Assembly: GCF_001625215.2 (NCBI RefSeq)
Contig: NC_030383.2
Location: 40,854,380 to 40,918,379, forward strand
Length of the DNA stretch: 64,000 nucleotides
Source of the DNA: Daucus carota subsp. sativus
Taxonomy: Eukaryota; Streptophyta; Magnoliopsida; Apiales; Apiaceae
Direction: 5' to 3'
The notes below the pieces were generated by a model, which did not search any database, was not told the origin of the DNA, and saw only the letters and a list, made by a program, of their open reading frames with translations. Both the position numbers and the translations under genes were made by a program. Below are positions 33,396-44,219 of the stretch, in pieces. How positions within the stretch are numbered: position 1 is the first letter of the stretch; every line of letters begins with the position of its first letter.

Positions 33396-33844
33396 GACTT
33401 TTATTTATTTTGTTATTCTACGAGGATTTGTAGGGAATTAATTGAACAATGATATCATGTAGTGAAGATTGGTTTAATATTAATGAATGAAACATTTGTT
33501 TGCGTTTATATCGGTCGTTCATCGACCGTGTCACTTCCCCGATTCCCTTTTATTTATTTTAGAATTTGTGGTTGTTATGTGCTTTTCCCCACCCCTTTTA
33601 CTGTGCTGCATTTGGAATTTCATTCTATATGTTGTGATTTAATTTGGTATTTTTTGGAGATACTTCATTTTTTGGAGTTTTGAAAATTTTGGCGATTTGG
33701 GTCACATATTTGGCCTTTTTTAAATTTTGTGAAATATTTTTTTTGGAGTTTTTACACTGCAATGTTGTTGAAAGTGTTGGGATTGTTATACAGGCTGAAC
33801 AAAACAGGTGGGAATGTGCAGGAACAGACTGCATATTTCAAAAT

Positions 33845-33936
33845 TTCTTTCTGATAGTTCCGCGGAAAATAACCGCGGAACGTGTGTTTTTTTCTAGACG
33901 TTCCGCGGTTATTTTCCGCGGAACTATCAGAAAGAA
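33845..33936. repeat. Perfect 39-bp inverted repeat between the convergent MULE genes
   Basis: Arms 33845-33883 and 33898-33936 are exact inverted copies around a 14-nt spacer. Each arm holds GATAGTTCCGCGG followed by AAAATAACCGCGGAAC, the same motif as the inner ends of the TIRs (AACCGCGGAACTATCAGACG). It lies 450 bp behind the PMD-Ulp1 stop and 577 bp from the end of the small minus-strand ORF. Confidence 0.9.
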
Positions 33937-34512
33937 TTTTTTTTTTTTTGACCTTCCTTTTAACTGCCAAGAGTGTTTTAAGACAGCATATGGGGGTCCT
34001 TAAGTGTGTTATGACTTATAAAGTATGATACAAGTATATTTGGATACTCAAAACCAATTTATTTGAAAATGACCATTACCGCCATTTTTTCGAACTTTGC
34101 ATTCAAGTTGCCGCTACTAGCCACATTCAACTATTTTAAAAAAATTAGAGTAGACTAGAATCATCATAATTGAGGTAGTCCGAACACCCACTGTAATTTT
34201 AACATAACTACCAATGAGAAAATAATTAGTGCATAATATTGTCATTTTAATGTCAATAATACATCGAATGGTGTGTAGTAAAGTACGTTTACACCAAAAT
34301 ACATATAAAACCTAAATTCAACATGATTCAGGTACGTCGGAAGCTAACTAACTAAAAATCGCTAAAATGTTGGAGAAGCCACCCGATAATCGGTGCGTGG
34401 AAGTTCCGGGCGGTGCATCAGCTCTAACGAAGCATGCCACCCAATACAGCACGACAACACAACCTTCACGGAGCACACCATCAGTCACATTGGCATGAGT
34501 ATTGTGGTCATT

Positions 34513-35076
34513 TCATATTGTGACACGAATGCTACTAGACCCATCATAGAGATGAAATGTTGCAAATGGTGCTTTGCCGGTAATCCATTTCCCCGTATCA
34601 TCACCATCTAGATGGGACACCCAACCCTTCACATATTCAATACGCATTTGGTCACGCATGCAACCCGCGCGAGGCCTCAATTTGTGAATGTCGGCTATCC
34701 TATCACACTCAACAATCCAACCACCATCCCACGGGGAGACTTTGTTTGGGCCACCGGGGTACTCCTGACCCAAGTTCAAAATTGGGAGAAAATATGGGGT
34801 CAAGTTGTACGCCACCCTTTCGAACATGTTATCGCTTGCACACCACTGACATGCTTCAGTCCAACATCTTGACCGGTAGGCCTCTTCGTCAGCTGGGTAC
34901 AACGCATTGTCTTCTTCTTCCACTAGGGGAGGTGGTTCGTACATTTCTGCTAATTCGTCAAGATGACGCCATGCTTCTTCCAACTCACTAAAGGTAGGTG
35001 AATCTACCATTTCATCCGAGTCCGAGAATGAATTGCTTACGTGTGACACTGAGTCATTATCCGAAGCGTCGGTCAT
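34513..35076 (-). CDS. Small acidic ORF of the MULE, unknown function
   Basis: A minus-strand ORF of 187 residues counted from MTDASDND; a longer reading from 35133 adds 19 residues, but these cross a good splice acceptor (TTTGTAG at about 35083). The N-terminus is Ser/Asp/Glu-rich. Then comes a region with many Cys and Trp (SRCWTEACQWCASDN, PWDGGWIVECDRI, GWVSHLDGDDTGKWITGK) ending FHLYDGSSSIRVTI. No family was recognised. It lies 81 bp behind the transposase stop on the same strand, so it may be made from a shared or alternatively spliced transcript, in the position of a second MULE gene. A captured host fragment is the alternative. Confidence 0.6.
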   Translation of the reverse strand: MTDASDNDSVSHVSNSFSDSDEMVDSPTFSELEEAWRHLDELAEMYEPPPLVEEEDNALYPADEEAYRSRCWTEACQWCASDNMFERVAYNLTPYFLPILNLGQEYPGGPNKVSPWDGGWIVECDRIADIHKLRPRAGCMRDQMRIEYVKGWVSHLDGDDTGKWITGKAPFATFHLYDGSSSIRVTI

Positions 35077-35157
35077 TTTACCTACAAATTCAACAATGAA
35101 CAAGTTAGTTACTACGAAGAACATATAAAGCACAAATAAAACATAAGGGATTTGTAA

Positions 35158-37452
35158 TTACAATTGGGCAGTTGAAGCTTTTGTTAAAGTATCTTGTTTT
35201 TTTTTCGGACACGTTCTAACATCATGTCCTAACATAGTGCAATAGCGGCATTTTCTTTTTGCTTTTGTAAGTTCCTCAAGTGGACTTTTATGACGGTGCT
35301 CTTTTTTCCGCCCCTTCGTTTTCGACACCAAGGGGTCAAGGATATTCTCATGCAACTTTTCACCGCTTCCTTGTGTTGTTTGTGTATTGAATTCACCTCC
35401 TTCACGTTCTACCCCGTCAACGGGCATTTTCTCAATAATCTCCGTTTCTCGATTAATAACCCCAACGGCATATTCATACCGCTCTTTCGACGCGGAGCAA
35501 CTATGACTAAAAGCCATGGTAAGTAAGGTCATGTGGTTAAATCTTTCCGTGGGAGTCAACTCATGAGATGGTGATTCAACTTCGGATGTTTGATATGGCA
35601 ACACGCCATCAACTCTATTGGCATCCTTTGTCCAACGCCGTTTCACAAAATGTTCCGGTAGTTCCGCCACACACCTCTTCGTCAACACGGCAATAATGTG
35701 ACGGCATGGCATGCCAACATGGTCATACATTCTACAAATGCATGAACCCCGTAATGACACCTTGTTGAATGATACAAGATACATGGTTCTCTGAGATGCA
35801 CCCGTCAACGGTCTATAACATTTGTAGAATGTGTCTTCAACATCTTCCAAAGACCGATCTCTATCTTTCTCCACGAAGTACTTATTTGCTTCAACCAATT
35901 GTTCTTGAAATCTTCGAAACATTTCTTTGGTATAAATGGAAGCCGCGTGGTGCTCCAAGGCGGTTTTCATTTGCATGCAACGACTTCTATGATACGTATT
36001 GTAATCCTCATCTTTCTCACGCATAAATTGCCTCTCCAAAGCTTTTTGTGCACCCTCAACAAAATCCTTCAAACCGGTGCAAGAACCAACATAGGCATCA
36101 AAATAGGCATTCATTCCTTCACTTCTTGATGTGGTTTTCTGACCCGCAGAAAAAGTGTTTCTTGTGTAAGACTCCACCCACTTATGCTTCAAAGCATATA
36201 ACCCTTGAAGCCATGTATTGCCTTCCAAATTGTATTTCAAAATCAAAGCCTTCCACCGATCCTCAAACACATCTTCAGTCAAAGAGTGATAGATGCAATT
36301 GTTGAAATCAAATTTAAACCCTTCCTTTGAGTAATAATTTGCAAGTTTCTCGGGGAATTTGTTGCTAATGTGCCATGAGCATAACAAATGTGAGGTATTC
36401 GGTAGTTGTGATTCAATAGCCGCGGCCATGGCTTGATCTTGATCGGTTATGATAGCTAGGGGTTCTTTGCCTTCCATCGCCTCTAGCCAAGTACTCAAAA
36501 CCCACTCAAAAGTTGTCTTCAATTCATCCCGCACGAGTGCAAAACCAAAAACTATTGATTGATAGTGATGATTGACTCCGGTGAAAGGCACAAACGGCAT
36601 AGCATATCTATTAGTTCGATATGTTGTGTCAAACGCAACCACATCACCAAAATTTCGATAGGCCATCATAGAGCGGGGATCGACCCATACAAGACACTTC
36701 AATCTTTGTTGGTCATCAAGGAGAGTCTTGATAAAAAACTTACCGCCACTCTCTTCTTTCAAACGATACAACAAATCCAAATCGGCTTGAGCATCGTTTA
36801 CTCCCATGTTGTCCTTTCTAAAATCGCGCACGACATTTCTTAAATGTTGGCTATTAAAACCTACTTGTTCCGCTCCCCCATGCATTTGACCAAAAATATT
36901 CATTTGTTGTCTTGGTGGGACACCCGAAGCATGTAAGGTCTTGATTAAATTTCTTTGAGCCGCGGTCACATGTCTCTCCCGTCTTATCAAACTCATCTTG
37001 GAAGGAGTAACGACTTCGTGATTGTGTTCTAATTCCAAAGAGGTTATCTCCCAATGAGTTGATTTTTTCTTATTAACCACGTACATTCTAACTTTGCAAC
37101 CACTTCTAGGCAGCACATCTCTACGCCGTTTGCCCTTAACACTTCCAACACTACCAATCAATATTTCTTCTTCCTCAACGGGGTTTTTCCCGCGATTTCC
37201 CCCCGCTAAATTACAGACGTACATTCGACCATATATGGATTTATCCTTGACTCGCCTCTGCGTGTTTTGTATCTTAATTGCAAAACCATGGTTTAAAGCA
37301 TACGCCCTAAATAAATTTTCCGCCCTGTGTAAATTAGCAAATTTTTGATTCAAGCAAGGGATACTAATAGGCTCATCTTCATCCACAATATTATCACTAC
37401 TATCATGCAAATTATCACTACTTTCATGCATACTACCTCTATTCTCATGCAT
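35158..37452 (-). CDS. MULE transposase with FAR1 DNA-binding, SWIM and CCHC zinc domains
   Basis: One uninterrupted 764-residue ORF. A FAR1-type WRKY-GCM1 zinc domain spans about residues 40-145 (ending LEHNHEVV). The MULE catalytic core follows with Asp275 (VVAFDTTY), Asp337 (AIITDQDQ) and Glu445 (TSRSEGMNAYF) as the likely DDE triad, plus CSWHIxxK. A SWIM zinc finger uses Cys571, Cys573, Cys583, His585 (CICRMYDHVGMPCRH). A CCHC knuckle near the C-terminus uses Cys735, Cys738, His743, Cys748. Host FAR1/FHY3 transcription factors share this layout, but the position between TIRs with a 9-bp duplication makes it a transposase. All catalytic and zinc residues are kept. A start further upstream is blocked by an in-frame stop near 37613 unless an intron is removed. 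Confidence 0.92.
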   Translation of the reverse strand: MHENRGSMHESSDNLHDSSDNIVDEDEPISIPCLNQKFANLHRAENLFRAYALNHGFAIKIQNTQRRVKDKSIYGRMYVCNLAGGNRGKNPVEEEEILIGSVGSVKGKRRRDVLPRSGCKVRMYVVNKKKSTHWEITSLELEHNHEVVTPSKMSLIRRERHVTAAQRNLIKTLHASGVPPRQQMNIFGQMHGGAEQVGFNSQHLRNVVRDFRKDNMGVNDAQADLDLLYRLKEESGGKFFIKTLLDDQQRLKCLVWVDPRSMMAYRNFGDVVAFDTTYRTNRYAMPFVPFTGVNHHYQSIVFGFALVRDELKTTFEWVLSTWLEAMEGKEPLAIITDQDQAMAAAIESQLPNTSHLLCSWHISNKFPEKLANYYSKEGFKFDFNNCIYHSLTEDVFEDRWKALILKYNLEGNTWLQGLYALKHKWVESYTRNTFSAGQKTTSRSEGMNAYFDAYVGSCTGLKDFVEGAQKALERQFMREKDEDYNTYHRSRCMQMKTALEHHAASIYTKEMFRRFQEQLVEANKYFVEKDRDRSLEDVEDTFYKCYRPLTGASQRTMYLVSFNKVSLRGSCICRMYDHVGMPCRHIIAVLTKRCVAELPEHFVKRRWTKDANRVDGVLPYQTSEVESPSHELTPTERFNHMTLLTMAFSHSCSASKERYEYAVGVINRETEIIEKMPVDGVEREGGEFNTQTTQGSGEKLHENILDPLVSKTKGRKKEHRHKSPLEELTKAKRKCRYCTMLGHDVRTCPKKKQDTLTKASTAQL

Positions 37453-37800
37453 AATTTCATCTTCATCTAATTGCTCACTACAAAAAAACTCCTCACCATC
37501 ACTATCAACATTAACATAATCAATATTATCTCTATCATTACCACATTTACCATCATCATCATGTACATCAACATAATCATTTTTTTTAAACTTTTTCTAC
37601 CTTCAAATCTTGCAAACATCTTATCCATTACAACACAACAAAATAACAACGATCCAACTACAAATGGAGCTTACCCAAGGGATGGATGGGTCTTGGAAGA
37701 GAGAAATGAAGAAACTCTGCTGCTCAAAATGCTGAAAATGGGGATTTTTTGGAATTGAAGTGTTGAATGATCACATCTAGGTTATTGATCACACACTGCA

Positions 37801-38030
37801 CCCGTCTGAAAGTTCCGCGGTTATTTACCGCGGATCGCTTAAAAAACTCTCGCCGATCCGCGGAAAATATACGCGGAACGCATGTTGAAAACACCCCATC
37901 CGCGGAAAAAAACCGCGGAACGCTTAAAATTTTTCCTTTTACCCCAGCCGTTGGATCAACGATCCAACGGCTGGGGAGTGATGTGTTGGATAACTGTTCC
38001 CTGACACACAGTTGTCAGGGAACAGGACCC
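37801..38030 (-). repeat. Right terminal inverted repeat of the MULE
   Basis: The inverted partner of 29206-29431. It keeps the same three palindromic blocks; the second (37942-37976) has a wider centre (GATCAACGATC), which explains the 4-nt length difference. Confidence 0.9.
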
Positions 38031-38039
38031 AATAATAAT

Positions 38040-40600
38040 TAATCTATCTTTACTTATATTTTGACATAAAAAGATTCTACTGCCACCTATCAACTCAGGT
38101 AATTTTGTTAGGTTTTGCTCTTTGTATCATGATTTGTATAATAATATATCATCACCAACTGCTGTCACCGGATTGATCTATGTTGATTTCAAGAGTTCGC
38201 TCCTTGGAGTATAAAAAATTTGGAGTATTTGGAGACTCATACTAAAATCGTTTAATTAAAACTAAAATGAAGGTGGATACGATAGCCAGGTGGATGATAC
38301 GTATAAATATTAAAACTAAAAGTAACCACCGTATACGTAAACTAAGTAGATTGAATTATACTATATGTCAATTACTACACCGCTTTTCACTCTTGTTAGT
38401 AGACCGTTACCAAATATTTAGTGTCCTGTACTTTCTCCCCCAAATCTAATCAAATCGAGGAAGATAGTTACAAGAAATTCGAAAATAAATGTGGGACTAT
38501 GATAAAGGATTAAAGGGCATTGTTGGATTGTCTTCTTGGTATTGATTGTTGCAGGAGAGGGAGGATGAGTTCTACATTTTCTAGTGTTATTCTGCATTTT
38601 TTCTGGTGTTATTCTGCACTAAACTAACAAATTACTTTAATAAATTAACAAATTAAACTGAAGAACAAGAAATTAATACACATACATGATTGTTCTTCTC
38701 AAATAGCCATTTCTAAAACGTTAAGAAGATATAAGCCGAGGGACAAATCAGAAATAAAACAACTGCCGTGAGTAACAGAACAAGAGAAACAGTTCGTCGA
38801 TACACATATTGCTAAACTCGGGTTTACCGGAAAAACGCCTCTCCTAAAATGACACTGCTAACAGTTATGGAATTTTTATACGGCTTATAGACAATACAGG
38901 ATACACATGTATATTATTGAGATTCTTTTTTAATTATAAAATGAAATTATAACAGTCATTAGATTAAAGCTGAATGGAGGACCATGATGGAGGACTCCAA
39001 TACTTCAAAAAATTGAGGTCTCCACTAAACTTAGTCCAGATTTCAATATTAATATTGTAAACTTCTTTTCATTTATTATTGTAAACTTCTGAACTCCCAT
39101 TCTTATATTGAAAAATTCTTGAGTGAAACTGCTATATATCTATCTATATATATTTTTATTGTTTCTATTCATAATTTTAATTTATGCCTGAAGTAGGATG
39201 GAAACATAAACAAAACAAGCGTTGTTTTTTACACGACTTTAAAAAAAAATTCAATTTACAAGACAAATGAATATACTTATATAAAGGGGAAGCGAGGGGC
39301 GTGTAGTTGTCGCCTCTCATATCGCTCCGTGCTATTTTTCTAATTTTCTGGAATTTTTGAATGAAAAAAATCAAAAAATAGCTATTTTTTTTAGTTTCGG
39401 ATATATTAGAAGCAAGTTTCAGAATCTGATTTTGTTTCAGATTATTTATGGAATATAGCACCTTGAAAGTTTTAATTTGATTTTGTTTCAGATTATTTAA
39501 TTATGGGAAAGAGTAGCACACAAGTCTTTCTGCACCTATAAATACCTTTATAGGTTGTAGGGTTTTGGATCATTTAAACACAACCTACTCTCTCAATACC
39601 ACAACCCTACCTCTCTCTGTTGATAGTTCTCTTGCTCGATTTCTAACTCGGTAGTGCCGTTCTTCTGCAACGATAAGTGAAGGCTGTTTATACGGTATTA
39701 AAAAAATAAAGGTTGTTGCAAGCAAATGTAGTTATAGACCACTACGTGAGAGTCGACAAATCCAAACACGGGAGAAAAATATAGTCTTGACATAATATTG
39801 ATGGATGATATCAATAAATTAACTATTAGTGATGTATGTTTGTTTGTTATTTCTTTTATAATATTTGTTTTGTTCATTGGACATGTTTGTTGTTAATTTT
39901 TATATGATTTACTTTGTACAAAGAAATATATTATTCATGCATAATCTGTTTGCTCCGTTTAAGCAACTTTTAAGTGAAAACTATTCATACAGTATTATTG
40001 TTACAAGCAAGGGTAATTATAGACCGCTGTCTCACGGATATTGGAGGAAGGTGACAATGTAAGAACACGATTATTTTAAAAAAACACAAATAAAATTAAG
40101 ATTCGTCGTGTTTTAAATTGTTAATTGCATGTAGAAATTTATTGTCATTTTTTTCACCATGAATTATAGTCCAATTTTGCAATATTATATATTAGTATTG
40201 GTATTACATCAAAATTTATTATAATATATAACTTATTTTATCCTACAAATATTAATTTTTAATCATTAATATACTTTTATTAAACAGCCACAAAATTATT
40301 GCATTCTACAATTATTAATATTGAATTATTAATATAATTTTTATAGGCCGCAACGCACGACTTCTCAGTTAGTTTCTTATAAAAAAAAAATTCCTTGTCA
40401 TAAGGTCCAATATAATTATTAAATAGATATAAGTCTAGAAGGAGCCCGACTCGTTTCAGGAACAAAAGTCTTATTGGCTTGACGAATCTCATTTGCATTT
40501 GTTTCTTCATATAAAAAGCAAGTTCAGAATACCCTGCCACCAGTTAACACTCAAGTTCCTATTGCAGGAACGCTTCCCCCATCCATGAGGGAGGATTTAG
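38040..40600. other. Intergenic stretch with possible retroelement debris
   Basis: No gene is recognised. CACCTATAAATACCTTTATA near 39533 looks like a TATA region followed by a CT-rich leader. GTTGxxxCAAGCAAxxGTxxTTATAGACC occurs twice (near 39712 and 39999) 287 bp apart. These could be parts of a degraded LTR or a lost gene, but no domain or ends support either. Confidence 0.35.
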
Positions 40601-40848
40601 GCGCCGTTTAGATGAACTTAAAATAAGCGTTTATTTATTAAAATAAAAAAATGAAATAGAAGTTAAAATTAAGTTAATAATTATAAGTGATTAAAATGTT
40701 TGGTAAAAAAATAGAAGCTCTAAAAAAAACTAGCATTTGTAACTTTTAAAAAGTGTTTTTATTTTTTTACACAAATGAGTAAAAAAAGCATAAGCCTATT
40801 TCTTTGAAAAAGAAATACTTTTTCCCGCTTCCAAACATGCACTTAATC
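40600..40848. mobile_element. GGCCGTTTGG-family MITE, further copy
   Basis: Begins GCGCCGTTTAGATGAACTTA and ends GCTTCCAAACATGCACTTA, with GAAATAGAAGTTAAAATTAA and GTAACTTTTAAAAAGTGTTT inside, as in the copies at 861 and 52277. Confidence 0.5.
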
Positions 40849-40907
40849 CCTTCATTCAGAATACAGAATCGATCTTTTTTCTACTGTAATAGCAAAAGCA
40901 CCTCCTG

Positions 40908-41023
40908 CAGGGGCGGAGCCACACCAAAGGCTGTGGTGGGCCGTAGCCCAGGGTAAAAGGAAAAAAATCCAAAACTTTCTAAGAGCTAGCCCAGGTGTAA
41001 TTTATTTTCTCGCTCCGCCCTTG
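40908..41023. mobile_element. hAT MITE, 116 bp, 8-bp target duplication
   Basis: Ends CAGGGGCGGAGC and GCTCCGCCCTTG (inverted). The target duplication ACCTCCTG lies at 40900-40907 and 41024-41031. The size and ends suit a nonautonomous hAT element. Confidence 0.85.
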
Positions 41024-41376
41024 ACCTCCTGCACTCCAATACGAACTGTCGAAATGTATTTTGTTATTCAAAACCAAAACGCATGACCAAGTAGAGTCGT
41101 GCCTGATCCTCGAGGACTAAACAATGACCCAGAAATATGATCGAATGAAATGAGATACTTCCAACCGTAAGCTGCTTCGAGAAATTCATGGGCTACTGAT
41201 ATTGATAAGCTACGCTTGAATCAAAGAAAAAAAATAAACTATTTGTTCTCATAAAAAGACACAGTTAAACGATATTTTGAAGTTAATGTATATACAAATA
41301 TAAGTATCCGCTTCATTTCATGCATTCTCGTTGAATTATGATACCATCTTCATCGTTGCTCTCAGGCCGGCTCAAT

Positions 41377-41950
41377 TACGCCTGGCAATTTGACACGTAA
41401 CACACTAACACGAAACGAAACGACACGAAAAAAATGGATACGGAATTTGATTTTCGACACACGAAACACGAAAGTACACGAACACGAAATTACACGATAG
41501 ATTTCGTGTCGGATATGGGTTTTCATTTGAGGTACACGAAATACACGAAATATTTGTAGATTATATTTATTATATATATGTAATGATATATTAAATATAT
41601 AATTGAGTATAAAGTATATATTTATATGTATGTGTGTGTATATATTGTAGATACATTAACAAATTTATAAAGAATTGTATACAAGTATAATATATATCAT
41701 TCACATTTAATAAATTTACAAAGAAAAATATATATTAAATCTATTTTTTGATTAAAAAATATATTAATATTTTTATATCAATATACACGAAAATTACACG
41801 AAATATACACGAAACGATTCAAAACGGATACGGGTTTCAAATTAGGTACACGAAATTAATAACGGGCGGATACGGGTTTCACCTTCGAGTACACGAAACA
41901 CGAAAATACACGAAACGAAAGTATACGAAACGAAACGATTGTCACCCCTA
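41377..41950. mobile_element. hAT-type element rich in ACACGAAA repeats
   Basis: 574 bp with ends TACGCCTGGCAATTTGACAC and CGATTGTCACCCCTA (imperfect inverted ends). The 8-bp duplication GGCTCAAT at 41369-41376 and 41951-41958 is identical. More than a dozen CACGAAA/ACGAAAC words crowd both halves, with an AT-rich middle. It has no coding capacity. Confidence 0.85.
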
Positions 41951-41958
41951 GGCTCAAT

Positions 41959-43270
41959 CAAATAAGAGACCATGTGCTAAATTTAAATTTGAGACCCTTT
42001 TATTGACAAAATTGATTGATTGGAGCCCGAATATATGTACTGTGAGTGAATCCCCAAAAGCAGTAAATTATTCTTGTAGAGATTTTCACTATAAGCAATT
42101 GAGAAGAAGATAAATAAATAAAAAGAAAAGAAATTATGATGAGATGTAAATAATAAAAATAATATGGGTTATAAATGGTATATATAGGAGAGAATTTTTT
42201 ACCCTTGTGAGTTGAAGCAGGAGGAGAATGATTAAAGCTCCAACCATATTCACGACTCACGAGAGAGACGACTGTTTTTCATTTTGTGTATGTGTTTTCT
42301 TTTCTCCTAAACTAATTTATGTTTTATCTGATACATATAACTAGGCCCGGTGGATTAATTTGAGGCCTCAAAAAGTTTTGGGCCCGGTGCAGTTGGGCTG
42401 ACTGCACCGGTTGATCATTAGCCCTGGTTGCCCTAACAGAACTATGGTTTGAACTATGGATCAGAACTACGATTTCATACAAAATTTAATTACCAAATCA
42501 ATAATCCCGTTTACAATTAAGAAGCGAAAAACAAAGCTAAACAACCTGCAAATACAAGTCGAAAATCGAAATAAAAACAAACTGAAAACAAATAAAAATA
42601 AAAATAAAAAGCTTAAATCTGATTGATGAAATCACAAGATAGACAATTCTTGTATTCGATAAGTTCCTTTTGAATCGAAATAAAAAAATAAATTGAAAAC
42701 TCCGATAATCTAAATTTAGAAAAACAAATCAAAGGTAAGAAATCCTGCCTCGAGGAATATTATTGAAAGAAATAAATCAGATAAAAAAAATAAGAAAGTT
42801 TGGGATTTTCCACCAGTGAAAGCCGATTGAAGCCCCTCAGATGATGAAACTGCTACTTCAAGAACAAAGAACAAAGAGAATCTTGTAATTGTAATTATTA
42901 TTTTTGTTTCTAAGTTATTAAAAGTACTCTCAAAATTTCAAAAAACAAACTTAAATTTATTTATTTATTATCAAGATATATAATATCTTATCTGTGAAAG
43001 TTACAAGAATAAATTAACTCACTACCAAGTATTTCTTTCAAAGTATTATATACACACACGTACAAACATTTTTGTTGTTGCACCACTATGATTAAATCAT
43101 AAATGACAGAAAAGTTTCCCTCCAATTTTGATTATTCCTCAAAATTAATTTGAAATATCAATTCATACAAATACGAGAATTAATATCGAAAAATTAAATT
43201 CGCACACTACTAAACACCCTTGATTTAAATCACGGAAAAAGATATGTGTGGAATGCCTAACCGGCCATAA
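41959..43270. other. AT-rich intergenic stretch
   Basis: No gene or complete element was recognised. GGCCCGGTGCAGTTGGGCTG followed by ACTGCACCGG near 42382-42411 forms a short palindrome. Several A-rich runs are present. Confidence 0.35.
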
Positions 43271-43274
43271 ATTG

Positions 43275-43848
43275 TACTCACTCCGTCCCCGTCATTTGTA
43301 TACAAATGGTTGGGACACGGAGACCAAGAAAAAGCGTAAGAAATGAGTAAAGTTAGGTGAAAAGTGAGTAGAGTGGTGGGACCCATTTATATTTAATAAT
43401 AGATTTGAGATAGTGGAGGAAAGTAGTGGACGTAATAGTGTTTATATTATTATAGAAAGTAGATAGTGGAGGAAAGTAGTTGAGGTAATTTTATTTTATA
43501 TTATAAAAGTTACTCCCTCCGTTTCTTTTTTCTTTTCCTGTTTGGGATGTCGGTACTGTTCATAACATGAGACAAATTACTAATTTACATCTAATCTATA
43601 AAACTAAATATAATCATGAGTGATCTTGTTAGATTCGTATTCACAAGTACTTTAATACGGTGAAGTTTTTATATTTAATGCTACTACGAAATAAAAGATA
43701 CGAACGATCAAAAACGTGTGTTGGCAAACGTGAAAAGTACAAACAGGAAAAGTATTTAGAGACGGAGGGAGTACTAATTTTGGTATGTATACAATTAATG
43801 GGACGTCACAAAAAGAAAACTGTATACAATTCATTGGACAGAGGGAGT
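43275..43848. mobile_element. Outer MITE split by a second MITE
   Basis: Starts TACTCACTCCGTCCCCGTCA and ends CATTGGACAGAGGGAGTA. The outer ends are related to 52950-53250 (inverted), where TGTATACAAATGACAGGGAC recurs. The inner element 43513-43772 separates the two halves, so the outer one is older. Confidence 0.65.
43513..43772. mobile_element. Stowaway-like MITE, sister of 7821-8072
   Basis: CTCCCTCCGTTTCTTTTTTC to TTTAGAGACGGAGGGAGT, with flanking TA. It shares nearly all its interior with the copy at 7.8 kb (GTCGGTACTGTTCATAACAT, GTGTGTTGGCAAACGTGAAA). Confidence 0.75.
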
Positions 43849-44049
43849 AGGTGGTACGTAATGTGTGAGTTGTGACTCCATAATTATGCCTGTCCTGACT
43901 TTTATGATCTAGGCCCAGAAGTTGCTTTTCATAGGAGATTTCAGCCATACATTTCCATTCTTAGCTAACTCACATTCTCACCTACTTTATCGTTTCCTCC
44001 AAATGTGCGTCTTTCCAGAACCTCGTGTTTTTCTTTTCGGTCTTTCTAA

Positions 44050-44219
44050 TGTGTGCCCAAGGGCACACAATAATCACTAAATTCTATAAAAATGGCCTAT
44101 TTTGATTGGTGGAGTTGATGTGAATGCAGGGGGGCCATTCTCATTTATTATTCATCCACCAATCAAAAGAAGCTATTTTTATTGGAGTTAGGGACTATTA
44201 TATGCCCTTGGGCACACCA
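44050..44219. mobile_element. Foldback MITE with GTGTGCCCAAGGGCACAC ends
   Basis: The left GTGTGCCCAAGGGCACAC and right TGCCCTTGGGCACAC are inverted and each is itself palindromic. Inner pairs GATTGGTGGA / TCCACCAATC and TAATCACTAAATT flank the middle. It resembles 8646-8781 in plan. Confidence 0.65.

Larger units (their letters stand above)
29206..38030. mobile_element. Complete Mutator-like element carrying transposase, PMD-Ulp1 protease and a small ORF
   Basis: 8825 bp bounded by TIRs beginning GGGTCCTGTTCCCTGACAAC. The target duplication AATAATAAT is identical at 29197-29205 and 38031-38039 (9 bp, the Mutator hallmark). It contains a plus-strand four-exon gene (30350-33395), a minus-strand intronless transposase (37452-35158) and a minus-strand small ORF (35076-34513). 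The gene set (FAR1-domain MULE transposase plus Ulp1-like protease) is like the protease-carrying MULEs known as Kaonashi or KI-MULEs, but here the protease is joined to a plant mobile domain. Uninterrupted ORFs, similar TIRs and a perfect duplication suggest a fairly recent, possibly autonomous copy. Confidence 0.9.

Noticed and set aside
33644..34003. 119-codon plus-strand ORF behind the PMD-Ulp1 gene
   Set aside because: It is AT-rich and crosses the perfect palindrome; the reading is Phe-rich low complexity.
35158..37452. Host FAR1/FHY3 transcription factor
   Set aside because: The domain layout is shared, but the TIRs and target duplication mark it as the transposase of the element.
37467..37649. 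Upstream N-terminal extension of the transposase
   Set aside because: The frame that joins the main ORF meets a stop near 37613, and the splice options tried did not keep frame.
39490..40075. Possible small gene behind a TATA-like box near 39540
   Set aside because: No domain, only short ORFs; the repeated TTATAGACC segments are better explained as repeat debris.
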